From positions 1 through 64,000 of the forward strand of contig JAGTTR010000014.1 of assembly GCA_018223385.1 (NCBI GenBank): a stretch of 64,000 nt of DNA, given 5' to 3'. Made by a program: the position numbers and the translations under genes. The notes beneath the pieces were generated by a model, which worked only from the letters and a program-made list of their open reading frames with translations, made no database searches and had not been told where the DNA came from. This stretch comes from Oscillospiraceae bacterium Marseille-Q3528 (lineage in GTDB: Bacteria; Bacillota; Clostridia; Lachnospirales; Lachnospiraceae). Shown one piece after another: positions 35,773 through 43,872 of this stretch (its first letter is position 1; each line of letters starts with the position of its first letter).

Positions 35773-37053
35773 TTATTCAACCAGCAAATTTACCTGGCTG
35801 ACCATATCGTATACACCAATGGTGTTTTTCTCTGATAATACGGTAATCTGTGTCACATCATACAGACGGTGATAAATGACCAGATCCCCGTTTTCGTACC
35901 CGGTACATCCCAGAGAGAGTAGATATTCTCCGCCCTGCAGCTGCATCATCTGACTGAACGTCACTGTATAGGTCTTTCCAGCCTCTGCGATCCCAGTATC
36001 ACAGTCCTCAATGAAAGTATTGGTTCCGGTAAGTTCCGTCCCCTTCTTATCCTTGATGGTAAAAGCAAAAATCGGATGGTCAATGGTTTCTTTAAAACGG
36101 ATCTTCATGCGGATCTCAAAATTCCGCTCCTTCATCACCAGATTGGAAATCACATCCTTGTGATCAACCACTGCAAAGTCAACGATCTCCGCCCGTCCAT
36201 CCCCATATGGTTCACAGGCCGGGTTCAGATTCAGTTCCTTCTTCCATGTGGTGACCATCTGCACCGGCTTCTTTCCATCTGATGATCCATCTGTCCCATT
36301 CTGTTCTGCTTCCTCAAACTGGTTTGCCAGAATCTTTTTATACAGATCCACCATTTCTCCCGGCGCACCACAGCCCACAAAATTTCCTTTGTTCAGCAGG
36401 ACAACCCGGTCACAGTATTTGATGATACTGCCCATATCATGGGTAACGAGCAGAATCGTCGTCCCACGCTCCTTGATCTCGTTGATCTTGCGGAAGCATT
36501 TTGCCTGGAAAAATACATCTCCCACAGACAGTGCCTCATCGACGATCAGGATCTCCGGATCCACATTGATGGCAATGGCGAAAGCCAGGCGGACAAACAT
36601 ACCGCTGGAGTATGTTTTCACAGGTTGTTGAATAAAATCACCGATATCCGCAAAATCCAAAATATCCTGCAACTTGGCATCAATTTCTTCTTTTGAGAAG
36701 CCTATCATGGTTCCGTTCAGGTATACATTCTCCAAACCGGTATATTCCATATTAAATCCTGCGCCCAGCTCCAGCAGCGCAGAGATTCTTCCATTCACCT
36801 GAATGCTTCCGGAGGTTGAATTCAGCACACCGGTAATAATTTTCAAAATCGTGGATTTACCGGAGCCATTGGTTCCGATAATGCCTACCGTCTCACCTTT
36901 TCTCACATCAAAGCTGATATCACGCAGCGCATAGTGATCCCGGGACAGTTTTTTCTTCGTCAGCCCCAGGGATTCCTTCAGACGGTCCTTCGGCTTATTA
37001 TATAATTTGTAGACCTTTGTCACGTGGTCTACCTTAATTGCAGATTCACTCAT
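35773..37053 (-). CDS. Polysaccharide ABC exporter ATPase with Wzt C-terminal domain
   Basis: 426 residues. Walker A GTNGSGKST near residue 59, signature YSSGMFVRLAFA near 148, Walker B ILIVDEALSVGD near 169 and the switch His in LLVTHDMG. Beyond the ATPase (to about 245) the protein has a further 180-residue beta domain, the place of the carbohydrate-binding Wzt_C domain. In systems that carry it, this domain recognises the modified end of the polymer before export. Its presence argues for chain-end recognition here. Partner permease lies 37 bases downstream. Confidence 0.92.
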   Translation of the reverse strand: MSESAIKVDHVTKVYKLYNKPKDRLKESLGLTKKKLSRDHYALRDISFDVRKGETVGIIGTNGSGKSTILKIITGVLNSTSGSIQVNGRISALLELGAGFNMEYTGLENVYLNGTMIGFSKEEIDAKLQDILDFADIGDFIQQPVKTYSSGMFVRLAFAIAINVDPEILIVDEALSVGDVFFQAKCFRKINEIKERGTTILLVTHDMGSIIKYCDRVVLLNKGNFVGCGAPGEMVDLYKKILANQFEEAEQNGTDGSSDGKKPVQMVTTWKKELNLNPACEPYGDGRAEIVDFAVVDHKDVISNLVMKERNFEIRMKIRFKETIDHPIFAFTIKDKKGTELTGTNTFIEDCDTGIAEAGKTYTVTFSQMMQLQGGEYLLSLGCTGYENGDLVIYHRLYDVTQITVLSEKNTIGVYDMVSQVNLLVE

Positions 37054-37090
37054 TCTATTCCTTCCTTACGCACCGCTGCTTCCCAATCCA

Positions 37091-37915
37091 TCACAGCACA
37101 TCTGCAAAATGGACTTTCAGCTTCTTAAATACTTTCGTGCCCACAAACACGAGCACGATCAGCAAAATCCAGAAATATGCGGTAAGCCACGGATGTTCCC
37201 AGAAGTACACTTTATCAAACAGTGCATCCCGGTATCCGCTGACAATATAATACATGGGATTCAGCTTGAATATTTTTTGAATCACCGGCATATCATCCAG
37301 TCTGTCCAGCTGCCACATAATCGGTGTCATCCAGATGCCCACCTGCAGGAAGATTGCCACGATCTGCGACAAATCCAGGAAGAATACCACCAAAGCACTG
37401 GTCAGATAGCAGACCGCCAGCACCATCAGTACCATACACAGACTGTAATACAGGATCTGCAGCGTATACAGATCCGGGAACCGGCCATAACACATATTCA
37501 GCACCAGCATAAAGCAGATAAAGAATATATGGATGAAAATTGCCGAAAGTACTTTTACAATCGGCAGAATATCAATATCAAAAACCACTTTTTTGACAAG
37601 ATAATTATATTCCAGAAGCGCATTGGTTCCATTGCTCAGCGCTTCTGAAAAATAAAACCAGGGAACCAGACCGGAGGTCAGCCAGAGCACATAAGGGATA
37701 TCCACACCCTCCCGCGCCTTGACAGCTCCAGCGCTCAATCCCTTCTCAAATACAAACCAGTAAACAACCACTGTAATGATGGGCTGGATCATAGCCCAGA
37801 CCATACCAAGATAAGAACCTGCATATCTTTTCTTAAAGTCATTCTTGGTCAGACGCCAGATCAGCGTCCGGTTCTTCCAGCAGTTCTTCCACAGGGATTC
37901 TTTCTTTTCCTGCAT
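37091..37915 (-). CDS. Polysaccharide ABC exporter permease (Wzm/TagG type)
   Basis: 274 residues with six membrane helices, of the ABC-2 type. The N-terminal RLTKNDFKKRYAGSYLGM and the end of type FVGTKVFKKLKVHFADVL are typical of polysaccharide and teichoic acid exporters. It pairs with the ATPase downstream to move a lipid-linked polymer from cytoplasm to cell surface. AAGGAG stands eight bases before the ATG, and the stop of rfbC is two bases upstream of the start. Confidence 0.92.
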   Translation of the reverse strand: MQEKKESLWKNCWKNRTLIWRLTKNDFKKRYAGSYLGMVWAMIQPIITVVVYWFVFEKGLSAGAVKAREGVDIPYVLWLTSGLVPWFYFSEALSNGTNALLEYNYLVKKVVFDIDILPIVKVLSAIFIHIFFICFMLVLNMCYGRFPDLYTLQILYYSLCMVLMVLAVCYLTSALVVFFLDLSQIVAIFLQVGIWMTPIMWQLDRLDDMPVIQKIFKLNPMYYIVSGYRDALFDKVYFWEHPWLTAYFWILLIVLVFVGTKVFKKLKVHFADVL

Positions 37916-37917
37916 TT

Positions 37918-38475
37918 CTATTTCTCCTTGTTCAGGCTGTCAATGCCCGGCCATTTGTGATCCTTCTCAGAGATGGTCAGTTCCATTCCCTCGGGAATCG
38001 GCCAGTCCACACCGATCTGTGGATCATTCCAGGCCAGACCACCCTCATCGTTGGGATGATAAAAATCTGTACACTTATAGACAAACTCTGCCGTATCCGA
38101 CAACACCAGGAAGCCATGGGCGAAATTTTTTGGAATAAAGAACTGCTTCTTATTCTCCTCCGACAATCTGACGCCAAACCATTTTCCATAGGTCTTAGAA
38201 CCCGGTCTTAAATCCACTGCCACATCAAATACCTCTCCACGGACAACCCGAACCAGCTTATCCTGGGGATAATTGATCTGAAAATGCAGGCCCCGAAGAA
38301 CACCTTTCTTGGACATGGACTGGTTGTCCTGCACAAACTCCATATCCAGGCCTGCTGCTTTATAATCATTATAATTATAGGTCTCCATAAAATATCCACG
38401 CTCATCGCCAAATACCTGAGGGGTAATAATCTTTAATCCTTCTATTTCACAGGTTTCTACTGTTATCTTTCCCAT
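37918..38475 (-). CDS. rfbC: dTDP-4-dehydrorhamnose 3,5-epimerase
   Basis: 185 residues, the normal length for RfbC. Motifs are FGDERGYFMETYN near residue 20, LRGLHFQ near 60 (catalytic His) and KNFAHGFLVL near 120. It converts dTDP-4-keto-6-deoxyglucose to the 3,5-epimer on the way to dTDP-L-rhamnose. The start at codon 13 of the longest frame fits the family; AAGGAAT lies somewhat far upstream. The reductase RfbD that would finish dTDP-rhamnose is not in the window. Confidence 0.93.
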   Translation of the reverse strand: MGKITVETCEIEGLKIITPQVFGDERGYFMETYNYNDYKAAGLDMEFVQDNQSMSKKGVLRGLHFQINYPQDKLVRVVRGEVFDVAVDLRPGSKTYGKWFGVRLSEENKKQFFIPKNFAHGFLVLSDTAEFVYKCTDFYHPNDEGGLAWNDPQIGVDWPIPEGMELTISEKDHKWPGIDSLNKEK

Positions 38476-38535
38476 TTTTCTTTCATTCCTTCCATCTCTG
38501 TTCCCGTTCATCTGCCGACAGTCATTTATTGCCGT

Positions 38536-39405
38536 TTACAGACCGTTAGCAATATCCATCAGATACTGTCCGTATGCGGTCTTTAAAAGCGGCTGCGCCA
38601 GCTTTACCAGCTGCTCTCTGTCAATAAAGCCTCTGCGGTATGCAATCTCCTCAATGCAGGAAATGTACAGCCCCTGTCGCTTCTGGAACGCAGCGACAAA
38701 ATCTGCAGCATCCAGCAGCATATCATGATTGCCGGTATCCAGCCATGCAAATCCTCTTCCCAGCGTTTCCACTTGCAGGGTGCCTCTTCTCAGATACTCA
38801 TTGTTCACGCTGGTGATCTCAATCTCACCGCGGGCAGAAGGCTTCACATTCTTGGCAATCTCCACCACATCATTATCGTAGAAATAAAGTCCGGGTACTG
38901 CATAATTGGACTTGGGATTCTTAGGCTTCTCCTCAATAGAAAGGGCTTTGCCGTTCTCATCAAACTCTACTACACCGTATTCTCTCGGATCCTTCACATA
39001 ATAGCCAAAAATCGTTGCTCCACTTTCCCGTTCTGCTGCCCGCTTGAGCACAGCAGAAAAGCTCTGTCCATAAAAGATATTATCACCAAGCACAAGTGCT
39101 ACCCGGTCATTTCCAATGAACTGTTCCCCTACAATAAAAGCATCTGCCAGTCCTCTCGGTGCTGTCTGTACCGCATAAGAAATATCCAATCCCAGCTGTT
39201 CACCGGTTCCAAATAATTCTTCAAATACCGGAAGATCCCGGGGTGTCGAAATAATCAAAATTTCCCGAATTCCCGCCAGCATCAAAGTTGACAGCGGATA
39301 ATAAATCATCGGCTTGTCATAAACCGGCATAATCTGCTTGGAAATTGCTTTGGTTAATGGATACAGTCTGGTGCCTGATCCTCCTGCTAAAATAATCCCT
39401 TTCAT
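38536..39405 (-). CDS. rfbA: Glucose-1-phosphate thymidylyltransferase
   Basis: 289 residues, the normal length for RfbA. It begins [18 protein letters not shown], the nucleotide-binding loop, and has [10 protein letters not shown] near residue 105 and [10 protein letters not shown] near 160. It makes dTDP-glucose from dTTP and glucose-1-phosphate. The longest frame would add 36 residues outside the family; the chosen ATG is preceded by AAGGAG. A stem-loop lies in the 64-base gap from rfbB. Confidence 0.96.
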   Translation of the reverse strand: MKGIILAGGSGTRLYPLTKAISKQIMPVYDKPMIYYPLSTLMLAGIREILIISTPRDLPVFEELFGTGEQLGLDISYAVQTAPRGLADAFIVGEQFIGNDRVALVLGDNIFYGQSFSAVLKRAAERESGATIFGYYVKDPREYGVVEFDENGKALSIEEKPKNPKSNYAVPGLYFYDNDVVEIAKNVKPSARGEIEITSVNNEYLRRGTLQVETLGRGFAWLDTGNHDMLLDAADFVAAFQKRQGLYISCIEEIAYRRGFIDREQLVKLAQPLLKTAYGQYLMDIANGL

Positions 39406-39431
39406 GTTATCTCCTTCCGAAACCACACCAA

Positions 39432-39456
39432 GGGACAGAAATCTCGTCTCTGTCCC
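39432..39456 (-). other. Stem-loop between rfbB and rfbA
   Basis: GGGACAGA pairs with TCTGTCCC across a nine-base loop. No T run follows, so it is more likely an RNA-stability or processing element than a terminator. It stands about 25 bases before the rfbA ribosome site. Confidence 0.45.
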
Positions 39457-39469
39457 CTGCCATTTGTCC

Positions 39470-40552
39470 TTATTTGTTGCTGTACATATCCTCGTAATAT
39501 TTCTGGTAATCACCGCTGGTCACGTTCTTCATCCAGTCTTCATGCTCAAAGAACCACTGAATGGTCAGGCGAATACCGTCCTTGAACATGGTCTCCGGAT
39601 ACCAGCCGATCTCTGCTTTGATCTTGTCCGGTGCGATGGCATACCGTCTGTCATGGCCCTTCCGGTCTTCCACATAAGTAATGAGTTTATCACTGACCAG
39701 TGCTTTTCTCGGGTCATCATCCGGCAGCATCTCCTGCAGTGTATCCAAAATGATATGGATAATCTCGATATTCTGCTTCTCGTTATGTCCGCCCACATTG
39801 TAGGTCTGTCCCAGACGCCCCTGCTCCTGTACCATATCAATGGCCTTGGCATGGTCTTCCACATACAGCCAGTCACGGACATTCTTGCCATCACCATATA
39901 CAGGAAGATTCTTGCCGTGCAGCGCGTTGTTGATGATCAGCGGGATCAGCTTCTCCGGGAACTGATACGGGCCATAGTTGTTGCTGCAGTTTGTAATATT
40001 GGCAGGGAAATGATACGTATCAATATAAGATTTCACCAGGAAGTCAGAAGATGCCTTACTTGCAGAATACGGACTATGGGGATCATATGGAGTCGTTTCA
40101 TAGAAATATCCACCATCCTCTTCCAGAGATCCATATACCTCATCTGTAGATACATGAAGAAACTTCTTGTTCTCCTTGAAGCTGCCGTCCGGAAGCTCCC
40201 AGGCGGCCTTTGCCGCATTCAGCATCACCAGGGTACCCAGCACGTTCGTCTTCACAAACACTTCCGGATTCTTAATGCTGCGATCCACATGGCTCTCTGC
40301 TGCAAAATGTACCACGCGGTCAATGTCATTCTCCTCAAAGATCTTGTTGATGGCCTCACTGTCACAGATGTTGGCCTTCACAAATGTATAATTGTCACGA
40401 TTCTCTACATCTTTCAGATTCTCCAGGTTGCCCGCATAGGTCAGACAGTCTACATTAATGATACGGATATCGTTATTATACTTTTTAAACATGTAATGGA
40501 TATAGTTGGAGCCAATGAAACCGGCGCCACCTGTCACCAGGTAAGTTCTCAT
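39470..40552 (-). CDS. rfbB: dTDP-glucose 4,6-dehydratase
   Basis: 360 residues, extended SDR fold. NAD site [10 protein letters not shown] near residue 8, catalytic Thr region STDEVYGSL, and Tyr/Lys in [12 protein letters not shown] near 155. It forms dTDP-4-keto-6-deoxyglucose. As first gene after the strongest promoter seen in the window it heads the 15-gene wall-polymer operon. GGAGGAG stands nine bases before the ATG. Confidence 0.96.
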   Translation of the reverse strand: MRTYLVTGGAGFIGSNYIHYMFKKYNNDIRIINVDCLTYAGNLENLKDVENRDNYTFVKANICDSEAINKIFEENDIDRVVHFAAESHVDRSIKNPEVFVKTNVLGTLVMLNAAKAAWELPDGSFKENKKFLHVSTDEVYGSLEEDGGYFYETTPYDPHSPYSASKASSDFLVKSYIDTYHFPANITNCSNNYGPYQFPEKLIPLIINNALHGKNLPVYGDGKNVRDWLYVEDHAKAIDMVQEQGRLGQTYNVGGHNEKQNIEIIHIILDTLQEMLPDDDPRKALVSDKLITYVEDRKGHDRRYAIAPDKIKAEIGWYPETMFKDGIRLTIQWFFEHEDWMKNVTSGDYQKYYEDMYSNK

Positions 40553-40593
40553 ATTGCATACTCCTCCAATTTATTAATTAACGATTCTGTAAT

Positions 40594-40622
40594 ATTATAG
40601 CATCATCCTGGCATATATTCAA
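40594..40622 (-). promoter_or_regulatory. Strong sigma-A promoter of the wall-polymer operon
   Basis: -35 TTGAAT (40617-40622), spacer of 17 bases, -10 TATAAT (40594-40599) with TGC before it, which makes an extended -10. Transcription would begin about 35 bases before the rfbB start codon. No clear terminator stands between here and 19770. Confidence 0.85.
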
Positions 40623-40633
40623 TAATATAATCC

Positions 40634-42094
40634 TTATCTCTTTCTCAAATAGACATATATATTCTCCAATTCTTCTGCTGCAAGGAAAAGAACAAACGGC
40701 ACAAACAGAAATACGTATCTTTGAGAAGCCTCCCATATGAGCAAAAACGAAAAAATACCCAAAAGATTCAGCCGGAACAGCGAAATTATATTTTTATCTT
40801 CTCGCCGCCAGGACATACCAGTGCCAAGCACACCGAGGGATAGATAGAAGAGGTAAACACATTTCATCAAAAGCAAAACTGTATTACTGTATTTCCCTTT
40901 CCAGTAGAAAAGATCCGATGCCAGCCCTTCATGCAATGGTTCCGCATAAAAGAAAATCATACTGTTCTGATCTGCACCACTCCAGACTCCATCAATGGAT
41001 TTTTTGTATAAATGTTTTAATAATCCACCTACTCCATATTCATTCAATCTTTTTTTGATCTCATTTTTTGTAATTTCCTTCTTCTCTTCATAGGTGCGCC
41101 CCTGCAGAGAAAATTCTACATCATCCCCATTATAAATTCCATCATCCTTTAGCCCCATCATAATCCAATGTGTATAAGGTAACTTTCTGCTCTCCTCATA
41201 TTCCTTCTGAATAATTCCACATCCCTGCACCCAGAAACCAATACACATGACACACACAGTAGCTCCCACCAATGCAGCAATCATCCCTTTGCATTGACCT
41301 TTTAGCAGTTTCCATATTACAACAGCAACCAGAGCCACAATAACGGTTCCCTTAATTTTAAAACCAAAACCCAGAAATGCTCCTGTGCCAATCAACCAAC
41401 GCCAATCTCCAGTCTGATGTTCTCTTGAAAGACAAAACAACGCAACCGCCAGGCAAAAAAGTGCCGGAATATCTGTGTAAAATACTGGGACATTCAGATA
41501 GAATGGTATATAAAATGTACAAAAAAACAAGAAAATCAATGCAATCCTGGGTTTCATAAACGTCTTTGCCGTCCTATATAAAAGAAGTATGCTCCCAAGA
41601 AAAAGAAAAGCATTTAAAATAATAGATGCCTCATAAAAACGTGTGATATGCAATACCGCCAGTCCCCTGTAAAGTAATGCAGTCAGCAATACCCAAGGAA
41701 TATTGTTCTGATATTGATTAAAATATACAAGAAACCAGGTTGTTTTAAACTCGTGATAAGTTGCCCATTCTACCGCACCATTATAAACACTCCACCAATC
41801 CGCACCCGGATTCATGCGAAGCTGCCAAACCGCCATTACTGTCAATAACACTATGATTCCAAATAAAACTATTTCCATCCTCCTGCGGGCATTTATGTTC
41901 CCCGCCTTATCAGATAATTTCCATCCTGCAAAAACGATTAATCCGGAAATCAATATCCACAATGGCCAAAATAAAACATTCTCTTTCTGATACCGGAAAA
42001 GGAGAACCAGCGAAATTGCCCCAAAAATAACCAAATAACATAAATTTATAATTTTGATTCCAAGCATCCCAATGTTTATTTTTTTATAGTCCAT
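40634..42094 (-). CDS. Membrane glycosyltransferase-like protein (GT-C type)
   Basis: 486 residues with about eleven membrane helices over nearly the whole length. After the second helix pair comes MNPGADWWSVYNGAVEW near residue 95, an acidic extracytoplasmic loop that suits the catalytic place of GT-C enzymes of the GT39/ArnT kind. The likeness is loose, and no sugar can be named. ATG at codon 8 of the longest frame is preferred because GGGGATGGG precedes it. The 178-base upstream gap holds the hydrolase-operon terminator and only a poor promoter candidate (-10 TATATT). Its own transcript seems to run into the rfbB promoter. Confidence 0.6.
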   Translation of the reverse strand: MDYKKINIGMLGIKIINLCYLVIFGAISLVLLFRYQKENVLFWPLWILISGLIVFAGWKLSDKAGNINARRRMEIVLFGIIVLLTVMAVWQLRMNPGADWWSVYNGAVEWATYHEFKTTWFLVYFNQYQNNIPWVLLTALLYRGLAVLHITRFYEASIILNAFLFLGSILLLYRTAKTFMKPRIALIFLFFCTFYIPFYLNVPVFYTDIPALFCLAVALFCLSREHQTGDWRWLIGTGAFLGFGFKIKGTVIVALVAVVIWKLLKGQCKGMIAALVGATVCVMCIGFWVQGCGIIQKEYEESRKLPYTHWIMMGLKDDGIYNGDDVEFSLQGRTYEEKKEITKNEIKKRLNEYGVGGLLKHLYKKSIDGVWSGADQNSMIFFYAEPLHEGLASDLFYWKGKYSNTVLLLMKCVYLFYLSLGVLGTGMSWRREDKNIISLFRLNLLGIFSFLLIWEASQRYVFLFVPFVLFLAAEELENIYVYLRKR

Positions 42095-42210
42095 AATCCC
42101 ATCCCCTATTTTCATTCATCCAAAAGGTCTGTCACTAACCACGCTCCCCTGAATATATGGCAATTCAAAAGCCCGATAACGGTACCTTCACTCAAATAAA
42201 ATTTTACAAG

Positions 42211-42238
42211 AAAACACCTCGGAAATCAATTCCGAGGT
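42211..42238 (-). terminator. Rho-independent terminator of the hydrolase operon
   Basis: Minus strand: ACCTCGGAA pairs perfectly with TTCCGAGGT across a five-base loop, then GTTTTCTT. It lies 35 bases after the glucosaminidase stop codon. Confidence 0.85.
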
Positions 42239-42272
42239 TGCTCTCTTTCCAATATTTTATTATAACCGATTT

Positions 42273-43850
42273 TTAATAAGCTTTCAACTTGGAAATCATG
42301 TCAACAATCTGATATCCATAATTCTGCGCAGTCGCCCAACCTCTTCCGTAAGGATTCTCCCGAATTCCCAACCATTGTACGTACGGTGCGCATCCCCTCT
42401 GTACATATTTAAACCGCGGATCCACGCAGTCCCGGTTCAAATTATCTGTGCAGGCATATGCTTTCAGATGCTGAATCTGTGCCCGAATACCTATTCTTGG
42501 AGAATCAAAATAAATTCCACGGGCACCATTTCCGGTAGCACCCATCCCAGCAAAATTATACTGCTCGATCAGCACATCTCCACCATACCGCAGATAACCG
42601 GTCTCTTTCATTGCCTGACAGAATGCCACTTCCACCCGGACACCTTCTGCTGCGCATTCCTCATAATAAATCTGACAGAACTTTTCAATCGTAGATGCTT
42701 CTGTGTTGCCATAAAAATCCGGATAAGAGGCCCGCGCTTTATAATAGCGTACCATCTGATCTACCGTCACCGTGTTGGCTCCCATAATCGTGTATTTATC
42801 CGGATCCACCTGCGTATTATTATTGTTATTATTGTTACTATTGCTGTTGCTGTTGTTATTACTACCGGCGCCTGTGATTTGCATGAATCTCTGAATAATC
42901 GCTGCACACTCTACTCGAGTTGCTTCACCTTTTGGATCCAGGCGTTTCGTATCACCTCTTCCGCTGATGATACCTTTGGCAACTGCCCACTGCATCGCTA
43001 CACGCGCATAGCCGGATACCTGGCTTTCATCTACATATGTTTCCAGTGACTTCTGATCTGAAGTTTTAACACCTTTGTACTGTGCATAACGATAGATCAT
43101 GGTCACCAGATCTTCTCTTGTAACATTTTCCATTGTACCAAATAATCCGGTGTTGCTATGACCTCTGACAATATTTTTATCACTGGCCCAGGAAATCGGT
43201 ATACTATAATAATTACCAAACGGTACATCCGGAAATTTGCTGTTGAAATATGTCGATGGAGAACCTGCCATTCGATACACAACTGTTGCAAACATTGCTC
43301 TGGTCATCGGTTCATCCGGATCAAATCTTCCGGTTCCGGAAATACCATTCATGATACCATTATCTGTCACATATGTAATCGCGTCATATCGCCATCCGGG
43401 TGTCTCCGGCACATCAGAATACAGTCCGGCCCTTGCCCCATTCTGATCCACGGAAGGAATATAATAGTCACCATATGCGCCAAGAATGTCTGGATCCGTC
43501 ACGGAATGATCCATGGGAAGGAGCGCATCCTCCGCAGGTGCTTCTATCTCCGGCTGCTTATCCAGTTCCTCGACTCCCTGCTCTACTTCAGAATCTTCAG
43601 ATGTCTTCAAAATTTCTGACGTGTCTTCCAGTGACGATTCATCGTTTTCCTGATCATTTGAAAGGGAATCATCTTCGCCTTCAGCAATCATCTGCCCACT
43701 ATCTTCTTCATCCACTGCTTCCTGCTGTTCGTCAGCAACTGCCATCTCCTCTGGATTCAGTTCTGATGCACTGGCATAAAATCCTCTGCCGGTGAACAAC
43801 AGTGCTGATGCCAGAAGAGCAGCCAAAAAGCGCTGCCCTCTGAACTTCAT
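42273..43850 (-). CDS. SLH-anchored N-acetylglucosaminidase (GH73-like)
   Basis: 525-residue exported protein. Signal peptide ending YASAS, acidic linker to about 110, three SLH domains at about 144-326 (TRAM, TRED, TRVE), an Asn/Ser-rich linker coded by repeated AAT/AAC triplets, and a C-terminal glucosaminidase domain (about 375-525). The Glu in FCQAMKETGYLRYGG near 415 is the likely catalytic acid, with NFAGMG following. It should cut glycan strands of peptidoglycan. Unlike the tandem array genes, its SLH unit sits in the middle and the enzyme at the end. It follows the amidase gene by 22 bases, so two complementary wall hydrolases are made together. Confidence 0.9.
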   Translation of the reverse strand: MKFRGQRFLAALLASALLFTGRGFYASASELNPEEMAVADEQQEAVDEEDSGQMIAEGEDDSLSNDQENDESSLEDTSEILKTSEDSEVEQGVEELDKQPEIEAPAEDALLPMDHSVTDPDILGAYGDYYIPSVDQNGARAGLYSDVPETPGWRYDAITYVTDNGIMNGISGTGRFDPDEPMTRAMFATVVYRMAGSPSTYFNSKFPDVPFGNYYSIPISWASDKNIVRGHSNTGLFGTMENVTREDLVTMIYRYAQYKGVKTSDQKSLETYVDESQVSGYARVAMQWAVAKGIISGRGDTKRLDPKGEATRVECAAIIQRFMQITGAGSNNNSNSNSNNNNNNNTQVDPDKYTIMGANTVTVDQMVRYYKARASYPDFYGNTEASTIEKFCQIYYEECAAEGVRVEVAFCQAMKETGYLRYGGDVLIEQYNFAGMGATGNGARGIYFDSPRIGIRAQIQHLKAYACTDNLNRDCVDPRFKYVQRGCAPYVQWLGIRENPYGRGWATAQNYGYQIVDMISKLKAY

Positions 43851-43872
43851 TCGTATTCCTCCTGTACTGCAA

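Noticed and set aside
39338-40600. 420-codon plus-strand frame opposite rfbB
   Set aside because: rfbB on the other strand has full family motifs and a promoter; the plus frame shows no domain or ribosome site.
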